DNA from: Streptomyces sp. BK340
GTDB lineage: Bacteria > Actinomycetota > Actinomycetes > Streptomycetales > Streptomycetaceae
Direction: 5' to 3'
Assembly (NCBI RefSeq): GCF_007827595.1
Contig: NZ_VISR01000037.1
Coordinates: 1-64,000, forward strand
Length of the DNA stretch: 64,000 nt
In this document: positions 58,606 to 64,000 of the stretch, in pieces
How positions within the stretch are numbered: the stretch's first letter is position 1
Layout of the letters: each line of letters starts with the position of its first letter
Notes under the pieces: generated by a model
Told to the model about the DNA's origin: nothing
What the model saw: only the letters and a program-made list of their open reading frames with translations
Database searches by the model: none
Program-made: the position numbers and the translations under genes

Positions 58606-59336
58606 ACCGCCAGGCCCAAGCGGCAGTGTTGTTCCTGCTGGGCGCCGCCCTCCTGCACGCGGGCGCCACCGATCTCTACCTGCGCTACGTCAAGGCGGGC
58701 CTGCAGCCGATGCTGCTGGCCTCGGGCGCGGTCCTGATCGCGGCGGCGCTGGCGACGGCGTGGTACGAGCGGAGGCGGAACAAGACGGCGAAGGCCACCG
58801 ACCACGCCGACCACACCGACCACGCGCACCCGGAGCCCCGCATCTCCTGGCTCCTCGTGCTCCCCCTGCTCGCCCTCATCCTCGTCGCGCCGCCGGCCCT
58901 GGGCTCCTACAGCGCCCTGCGCACCGGCACCGCACTGCAACAGCCGTACGGTTACGGCAAGTTGCCCGCCGGTGACCCGGTCCCGCTCAGCGTGGTCGAC
59001 TACGCGTCCCGCGCGGCCTACGACCACGGGCGCTCCCTGAACGGCCGCCCGGTCCGGGTCACCGGTTTCCTGGCCCTGGACCACTCCGGCGCGCCCTACC
59101 TCGTCCGGATGGCCCTCAACTGCTGTGCGGCGGACGCCCAGCCGGTGAAGATCGCCCTCACCGGCAAGCTGCCCCCGGTCCTGCAACCGGACGCCTGGCT
59201 GGAGGTCAACGGCACCTACACCGCCAGGCTGACCCACGACCCCGTCAACAACGGCCCGATCCCGTACCTGTTGGTCACTTCGGCGAAGCCGGTGCCGACA
59301 CCGCAGGATCCGTACGACGAGACCTGGAACAACTGA
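58602..59336 (+). CDS. TIGR03943/DUF1980 (YcgQ-type) permease subunit
   Basis: A 244-residue protein with two membrane segments (about 7-22 and 31-48, then 80-100 as a third hydrophobic stretch) joined by a His/Asp-rich cytoplasmic-side loop, TDHADHTDHAHPEP, that looks like a metal site. The C-terminal domain has RPVRVTGFL and LVRMALNCCAADAQPVKIAL with a conserved CC pair, typical of TIGR03943. GTG 58602 overlaps the upstream permease stop, and this gene pair is conserved across Firmicutes and actinobacteria. Probable role: partner subunit in metal handling. Confidence 0.87.
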   Translation: MNRQAQAAVLFLLGAALLHAGATDLYLRYVKAGLQPMLLASGAVLIAAALATAWYERRRNKTAKATDHADHTDHAHPEPRISWLLVLPLLALILVAPPALGSYSALRTGTALQQPYGYGKLPAGDPVPLSVVDYASRAAYDHGRSLNGRPVRVTGFLALDHSGAPYLVRMALNCCAADAQPVKIALTGKLPPVLQPDAWLEVNGTYTARLTHDPVNNGPIPYLLVTSAKPVPTPQDPYDETWNN

Positions 59337-59348
59337 CGGGCCGGGCGG

Positions 59349-60155
59349 TCAGCCCAGGCACACCACGAGCAGGCAGAGCTGGGCCGGGGAGGTCGCGGCC
59401 GGCGAGGGGCTCGCGGGTGACGTTCCCGAGTCCGTGCCGTTGCCGGCCGAGGGCGCGGGAGCGGAGGTGGCCGGCTGCTGCGGGGCGACCGTGCCCGTGC
59501 CGGAGTCGCCGCTGCCGGCGGCAGGGACGGTGGTCTGCCGGTGTGCGGCCGGGGTCCGGGCCGGCACCGGAGCGGCCGCGGCGTCCGGGTGGGTGTCCGC
59601 CGGGGTGCGCGGTACGGCGGCGACGGTCTGCCGGTGCGGGGCGGCGCCCGCGGGCTGCTGGGCGCGGGCCGGGGCCGCGGTGCGCGGGGACCGGTGGTGG
59701 ACGGGCGGCGCCGACACCGGAGGAGTGCCGGTGCCGGTCTCCCCGCCGGTGGCGCCCATGGGCCGGTTGTCCGGGGCCGAGGCCGCCTGGGCCTGGTCGG
59801 GGGACTGGCGGTCCATCGAGGCCAGGGTGAGCCCGCCGCCGACCAGGGCGACGGCCGACGCGACCGCGGCCCGGCGCTTGTTCTTCTTCCACCGGGTCAG
59901 CTGGCGGCGCCGGGCGGCCCGCCCCTGCGCGGCGGCGGGCGCGTCCGCCACGTCGCCGGACGCGGCCTCGTCCGCCGCGGACGGCGTGGGCCCGGCAGGG
60001 AGATCGTCGTCGTACCAGGCGGTGGAGGGGGCGGCCGCCCGCGCCGCGGGGACGGCCATCGGCGTGTGCGGGGCTATGTCCGGGGCGTAGGCGCCGCAGC
60101 CGGGACACACCAGGGCGCCGTTCAGATGCCGACGGCACGAGGAGCAGTAGTCCAT
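59349..60155 (-). CDS. SCO2400-type zinc-ribbon membrane protein
   Basis: A 268-residue protein with an N-terminal C4 zinc ribbon (MDYCSSCRRHLNGALVCPGCG), a Pro/Ala/Asp linker, a basic stretch RRRQLTRWKKNKRR, a membrane segment (AAVASAVALVGGGLTLAS, about 95-113) and a long Pro/Ala/Thr-rich extracellular tail ending QLCLLVVCLG. This layout is the family around SCO2400 of S. coelicolor, from memory; function unknown. Start ATG 60155 gives the zinc ribbon; the same frame is open up to 62240 but that part is antisense to the transporter gene and is rejected. Confidence 0.85.
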   Translation of the reverse strand: MDYCSSCRRHLNGALVCPGCGAYAPDIAPHTPMAVPAARAAAPSTAWYDDDLPAGPTPSAADEAASGDVADAPAAAQGRAARRRQLTRWKKNKRRAAVASAVALVGGGLTLASMDRQSPDQAQAASAPDNRPMGATGGETGTGTPPVSAPPVHHRSPRTAAPARAQQPAGAAPHRQTVAAVPRTPADTHPDAAAAPVPARTPAAHRQTTVPAAGSGDSGTGTVAPQQPATSAPAPSAGNGTDSGTSPASPSPAATSPAQLCLLVVCLG

Positions 60156-60284
60156 GTGAGGTCTTTCCGATTCGACGCGTTCGCACGTGGGAGCGAGCGG
60201 CAACGCTAACGAGAGTTTCGGAAGAGGGTGTGCTGCCCTTGTGGCACTCCTGCACACATTCACAGGGGATTCATGGGGTGACTC

Positions 60285-62213
60285 GTGTCCCTCGTGAAAC
60301 GGGAGACGCACGCGGACGGCCGATCCCGGGGAGCCGTAGGACCGCCGGGCGCGGAGACTGGTCCGGACCGTCCTGCCGTCCGTGGTGAGGTCCCGATGGC
60401 GTATGGCCTGGCACGTCGTGAGCTGGAACCGCGGGTCCCGCTGCGCCCGGGCGAGGGGGAGAAGCACCACCTCACCAGTCTGGAAGGGCTGGCCGCGCTG
60501 TCGCTGGACGCGCTCAGCTCGGTCGCGTACGGCCCCGAGGCGATCGTGCTGGTCCTGGTCGGCGCCGGGACCGCCGCGCTGGCCGCCACCCTGCCGGTCA
60601 CGCTGGCGATCACCTTCCTGCTCGCGGCGCTCGTCGTGTCGTACGCCCAGGTCATCGCCGTGCACCCGGACGGCGGAGGCGCCTACGCGGTGGCCAAGAA
60701 GGACCTGGGCGCGATGCCCAGCCTGCTCGCCGCGGCCAGTCTGGTCGTCGACTACGTCCTCACGGTCTGCGTCAGCCTCACCGCGGGCGCGGACGCCCTG
60801 GCTTCCGCGTTCCCCGGCCTGGCCCGGGACAAGCTGCTGGTGTGCCTGGTGGGCCTCGCGGTGCTGACGGCCGTGAACCTGCGCGGTGTGACCGACAGTG
60901 CCCGGGTGCTGATGCTGCCGACCGTGCTGTTCGTCGTCGCCGTCCTCGGTGTCGTCGTGGGCGGCCTCCTCCGCTCCCATCCGGCGGCGTTGGTGGGCAC
61001 CGCGCAGCCCGTCCGGGCACACGAGACCCTGGGGCTCCTGCTGCTCCTCAAGGCGTTCTCGTCCGGCTGCTCGGCGCTCACGGGCGTGGAGGCCATCGCC
61101 AACGCCGTGCCGACCTTCCGCACCCCGCGGGTCAGGCGGGCCCAGCGCACCGAGTTCATGCTGGGCGGGCTGCTGGGCCTGATGCTGATCGGTCTCGCCG
61201 TGCTGATCCGCCGCGACCACGTCGCCCCGCGCGGAGGCGTCACCGTCCTGGCCCAGCTCACCGCGGGCGCCTACGGCGACGGCTGGGCGTACTACGCCAC
61301 CAACCTGATCGTCACCCTGGTCCTGCTGCTCGCGGCGAACACCAGCTTCGGCGGGCTGCCGGTGCTGATGAGCCTGCTGGCCCGCGACCACCGGCTGCCC
61401 CACCTGTTCGGGCTGCGCGCCGAACGGCCCGTCTACCGCTACGGCGTGGTGGCGCTGGGCCTGCTGGCCGCGCTGCTGCTCGTCGCGTCCGACGCCGACA
61501 CCCACCGGCTGATCCCGCTGTTCGCGATCGGGGTGTTCATCGGCTTCACCCTCAGCCAGCTCGGTCTCGTCCGGCACTGGGCCACCGAGCGACCCCCGGG
61601 CTGGAAGCACCGCGCGATCATCAACGGCACCGGGGCGGTGCTCACCACCCTGGCCGGGCTGATCCTCCTGTTCACCAAGTTCCTGGAGGGCGCCTGGGTG
61701 GTCGTGATCGCCGTGCCGCTGCTGATGCTGCTGTTCTCCCGTATCCAGCGCTACTACACGGAAGTCGGCGAGGAACTGGGCCTCGGCCGCATCCCCGACC
61801 CGCCCGCGCCGCGCCCCGGCAGCCTGGTGATCGTCCCGCTCGGCGACGTCAGCAAGCTCGCCCGGCACGCCATCGGCGCCGCCCTCGCGCTGGGCGACGA
61901 GGTGGTCGCCGTCGCCGTCCACAACGACCCGGACAAGACCCGCGCCCTGCAGGAGGCGTGGGCGCGCTGGAACCCCGGGGTACGCCTCGACATCATCGAC
62001 AGCCCGCACCGCTCCCTGGTCCAGCCGATGGTCGAGTACGTGCGGGACGCGGCCCGGGACGGCCGGCAGATCGCGGTGCTGATCCCCGAGGTCGAACCCC
62101 GGCACCGCCGCTACGAGATCCTGCAGAACCAGCGGGGCCTGCTGCTGGCGACCGTGCTGCGGGCCCGCACCGACGTGGCGGTGTGCATGCTGCCGTACCG
62201 GCTGCGGATGTGA
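60285..62213 (+). CDS. APC-type transporter, KimA-like
   Basis: A 642-residue membrane protein with about 12 segments and a soluble C-terminal domain. Segment 1 has the sequence LEGLAALSLDALSSVAYGPE, characteristic of the APC branch that includes the potassium importer KimA, followed by HPDGGGAYAVAKKDLG; helix 6 region KAFSSGCSALTGVEAIANAV. The C-terminal ~130 residues (GSLVIVPLGDVSKLARHAIG, then VAVAVHNDPDKTRAL) resemble a universal-stress-like domain, which in KimA binds c-di-AMP. K+ uptake is a reasonable guess. GTG 60285; the sequence MAYGLARRELEPRV (about residue 38) might be a later start. Confidence 0.88.
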   Translation: MSLVKRETHADGRSRGAVGPPGAETGPDRPAVRGEVPMAYGLARRELEPRVPLRPGEGEKHHLTSLEGLAALSLDALSSVAYGPEAIVLVLVGAGTAALAATLPVTLAITFLLAALVVSYAQVIAVHPDGGGAYAVAKKDLGAMPSLLAAASLVVDYVLTVCVSLTAGADALASAFPGLARDKLLVCLVGLAVLTAVNLRGVTDSARVLMLPTVLFVVAVLGVVVGGLLRSHPAALVGTAQPVRAHETLGLLLLLKAFSSGCSALTGVEAIANAVPTFRTPRVRRAQRTEFMLGGLLGLMLIGLAVLIRRDHVAPRGGVTVLAQLTAGAYGDGWAYYATNLIVTLVLLLAANTSFGGLPVLMSLLARDHRLPHLFGLRAERPVYRYGVVALGLLAALLLVASDADTHRLIPLFAIGVFIGFTLSQLGLVRHWATERPPGWKHRAIINGTGAVLTTLAGLILLFTKFLEGAWVVVIAVPLLMLLFSRIQRYYTEVGEELGLGRIPDPPAPRPGSLVIVPLGDVSKLARHAIGAALALGDEVVAVAVHNDPDKTRALQEAWARWNPGVRLDIIDSPHRSLVQPMVEYVRDAARDGRQIAVLIPEVEPRHRRYEILQNQRGLLLATVLRARTDVAVCMLPYRLRM

Positions 62214-62289
62214 GGCGGACGGCGCCGGGGCTGCGGCCACGGCCGGCGGAGTTCCGCTGACGTACGGAGCCGTTGAGCGCGCGGCACGG

Positions 62290-62373
62290 CAGGCTGCTGA
62301 GGGGCGCGGGGCTGTTTCGATGGGCGGCGCCGCCGCGGGGCGCGACCAGCCCCCACCCGCCCGCAGCCATGGA
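62290..62373. repeat. Dispersed GGGGCGCGGGGCT-type intergenic repeat
   Basis: Sequence beginning TGCTGAGGGGCGCGGGGCTG, with an inner GGCGGCGCCGCC palindrome, then GGGGCGCGACCAGCCCCC and CCGCCCGCAGCC. It matches, from memory, the most common Streptomyces intergenic repeat. It lies between the convergent KimA-like and antiporter genes, where its hairpin could end transcription. Confidence 0.6.
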
Positions 62374-62393
62374 ACCGGCCCCCCGGCGGAGCG

Positions 62394-63968
62394 TCACGCG
62401 TCCGACAGCCGCGCCTCCTCCAGGTCCAGCGAGCGCTGGAGCCGGCGGCGTGTGGTGTCGCTGATGCGGTGGCCGTCGTAGAGGCGCCGGAGTTCCTCCG
62501 TCTCCACGGTGATCAGGTCACGGCGCAGCTGGCGGTAGACGAGGTCGGCGGATTCGGTGGCCGTCCCCGTGCCGTCGCCCTCGGCGAGGCGGTCGCGGGC
62601 GTCCTCCAGGCGGGCGTTGAGGCCGCGGCGCAGCCGGTCGAGGACGACGTCCGGTACGGCCTCCAGCTCGGCCAGTTCCTCCAGCCGGGCGAGTCCGGCG
62701 TGGGCGAGGCGGGAGCGGGCCTCGACCTCCTCGCGTTCGGTGTGCGCGGGCTCCAGGGCGATCCCGGAGCGCCGGACGACCGGGGCCAGGGTGAAGCCCT
62801 GGACGACGAGGGTGACCACCACGACCGAGGTGGTGAGGACGAGGACCAGGGGACGGTCCGCCAGCGCGGAGCCGTCCTTCGCGGACTCCGGGATGGACAG
62901 GGCGGCGGCCAGCGGCATCACACCCCGGGTGCCGGCCCAGGTCAGGACCATCGGCACCCGCCAGTTCAGGCGGCCGACCCCGCCCTTGCGCTGGACGACG
63001 GCCGACAGCGGTGCGAGCCACAGCAGGCGTACGGCGATGAGCGTGGCCGCGACGGCGAGGGCGTACAGCGGCCAGGCCCGGTCGCCGTCGGCCAGCGCCC
63101 GCACCTGCGCGGGCAGCGCCAGCCCTATCAGCGAGAAGACCACGCTCTCCAGCAGGAAAACGACCGTGCCGTACACGGCGTGCAGCTGGAGCCTTATGCG
63201 CGCGTTGGTGAGGCGGTCGCCGCGGCCGCCCAGGACCACCCCGGCCACCACGCACGAGGTCACCCCGGAGGTGTGCGCGGCCTCCGCCAGGAGATACGCG
63301 GCGTAGGGGGTGACCAGGGCGATCACCGTCTCCAGGACCGGCTCCTCGGTGCGCCGCCGGATCAGGGCCACCACCCCGGCCACCGCGGCGCCGATCACCG
63401 TGCCGCCGCCGGCCAGCAGCAGGAACTCGCCGCCCGCCGAGCCCCAGTTCGCCGCCGCCGACGCGACCGCGATGCCCGCGGCCACCCGGACCAGCACCAG
63501 GGAGGTCGCGTCGTTGAACAGGCTCTCCGCCTGGACGAGGACCTGCACCCTCGGCGGCAGGGCGAGCCTGCGGCCGAGCGCGGTCACCGCCACCGGGTCG
63601 GTGCTGGCCAGCACCGCGCCCAGCACCAGCGCCATCTGCCAGGACAGCGGCGTCACCGTGGCGGCCACCGCGCCCACGGCCGCGGCCGAGGCGAGGACCA
63701 GGCCGATGGCGAGGATCCCGACCGGCTTCCACACCGCGCGCAGCTCCCGCCAGGGCATCTCCTCGGCGCTCACGTACAGCAGCGGCGGCAGCACGACGAG
63801 CCCGATGACCTCGGGGCTGATCTCGATCTGCGGGGTGCCCGGCAGCAGGGCCACGGCGAGGCCGGCGACGACGAGCAGGGAGGGCGCCGGGATGCGCCAC
63901 CGGCGCGCGAAGGTCGCCACGACGGTGGCCAGTACGACCAGTGCGAGAACCGTACCGACGCTGCGCAT
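62394..63968 (-). CDS. Na+/H+ antiporter (CPA1/NhaP type)
   Basis: A 524-residue monovalent cation/proton antiporter with about 12 membrane segments (to about 405) and a helical cytoplasmic tail. Family marks: VLGAVLASTDPVAVTALGRR, then VQAESLFNDATSLVLVRVAA with the ND ion-binding pair, and LTWAGTRGVMPLAAAL. The tail (about 410-524) is charged and helical (EEVEARSRLAHAGLARLEEL, LRRLYDGHRISD) and probably regulates pH response. ATG 63968 is close to the window edge. It is convergent with the KimA-like transporter, so two ion transporters lie side by side. Confidence 0.93.
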   Translation of the reverse strand: MRSVGTVLALVVLATVVATFARRWRIPAPSLLVVAGLAVALLPGTPQIEISPEVIGLVVLPPLLYVSAEEMPWRELRAVWKPVGILAIGLVLASAAAVGAVAATVTPLSWQMALVLGAVLASTDPVAVTALGRRLALPPRVQVLVQAESLFNDATSLVLVRVAAGIAVASAAANWGSAGGEFLLLAGGGTVIGAAVAGVVALIRRRTEEPVLETVIALVTPYAAYLLAEAAHTSGVTSCVVAGVVLGGRGDRLTNARIRLQLHAVYGTVVFLLESVVFSLIGLALPAQVRALADGDRAWPLYALAVAATLIAVRLLWLAPLSAVVQRKGGVGRLNWRVPMVLTWAGTRGVMPLAAALSIPESAKDGSALADRPLVLVLTTSVVVVTLVVQGFTLAPVVRRSGIALEPAHTEREEVEARSRLAHAGLARLEELAELEAVPDVVLDRLRRGLNARLEDARDRLAEGDGTGTATESADLVYRQLRRDLITVETEELRRLYDGHRISDTTRRRLQRSLDLEEARLSDA

Positions 63969-64000
63969 GCCGTCCCCCTGGGGCTACACAGGAGCCACCC

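Noticed and set aside
60156..60284. A c-di-AMP (ydaO-type) riboswitch before the KimA-like transporter
   Set aside because: The interval is only 129 bp and lacks the conserved core sequences I know for that riboswitch.
60156..62240. Upstream extension of the zinc-ribbon protein frame over the KimA-like gene
   Set aside because: Antisense shadow; the zinc ribbon at ATG 60155 is the natural N-terminus.

Overview
The window is chromosomal DNA of a Streptomyces-like actinomycete. The evidence is very high GC with G/C at almost every third codon position, many GTG and TTG starts, genus-typical families (DUF397/XRE pair, SCO2400-type zinc-ribbon protein, DUF3151, DUF5063, DUF2617, NarL-type histidine kinases) and dispersed Streptomyces palindromic repeats. 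From memory, the gene order (fba, kynurenine genes, purA, ybaB-recR, ask-asd, sigma factor) matches the core of the S. coelicolor chromosome around SCO3655 to SCO3613. That is recollection, not a search result.

Layout. Positions 1-1620 hold an excisionase and a tyrosine integrase, apparently the edge of an integrated element lying mostly to the left. 1754-7366: a His/Cys/Gly-rich membrane peptide, DUF2617, a membrane spermidine synthase, an SRPBCC protein, a YciI protein, an aldose epimerase and pyrE. 7512-13837: fba, an MFS exporter, DUF3151, then kynA-kynU-kynB for tryptophan to anthranilate. 13984-20695: a secreted hydrolase, an acyltransferase and two NarL-type two-component systems in two operons that share an upstream motif. 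20747-27109: a hypothetical gene, a P450, an ABC exporter with a divergent MarR/GbsR-type regulator, and an APC permease. 27260-32222: a diacylglycerol-kinase-like gene, purA, a Ser/Thr kinase and small genes. 32464-36333: a Tat-exported 5'-nucleotidase and a three-gene secreted cluster with a metzincin-like protease. 36276-43067: a DUF397/XRE pair, unknown genes, a GntR regulator, a class III aminotransferase and a second Ser/Thr kinase. 43329-49326: a SLATT protein, ybaB-recR-DUF5063, a broken TauE gene, and the lysC-asd operon with an internal start for the aspartokinase beta subunit. 49648-63968: an ECF sigma factor with its membrane partner, SURF1, an S9 peptidase, a secreted beta-helix protein, an RCK protein, a YcgR/YcgQ-like pair, a zinc-ribbon protein, a KimA-like transporter and a Na+/H+ antiporter.

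Most of this is ordinary core genome. The points that stand out are: a 129-bp repeat present three times inside coding sequences, in three reading frames and both orientations; a different palindromic repeat read through in an ABC permease; a metzincin-like secreted protease flanked by two secreted proteins that look related to each other; a long palindrome at the gntR promoter; and three phased direct repeats upstream of the sigma gene. No tRNA, rRNA, CRISPR array or complete insertion sequence was recognised.
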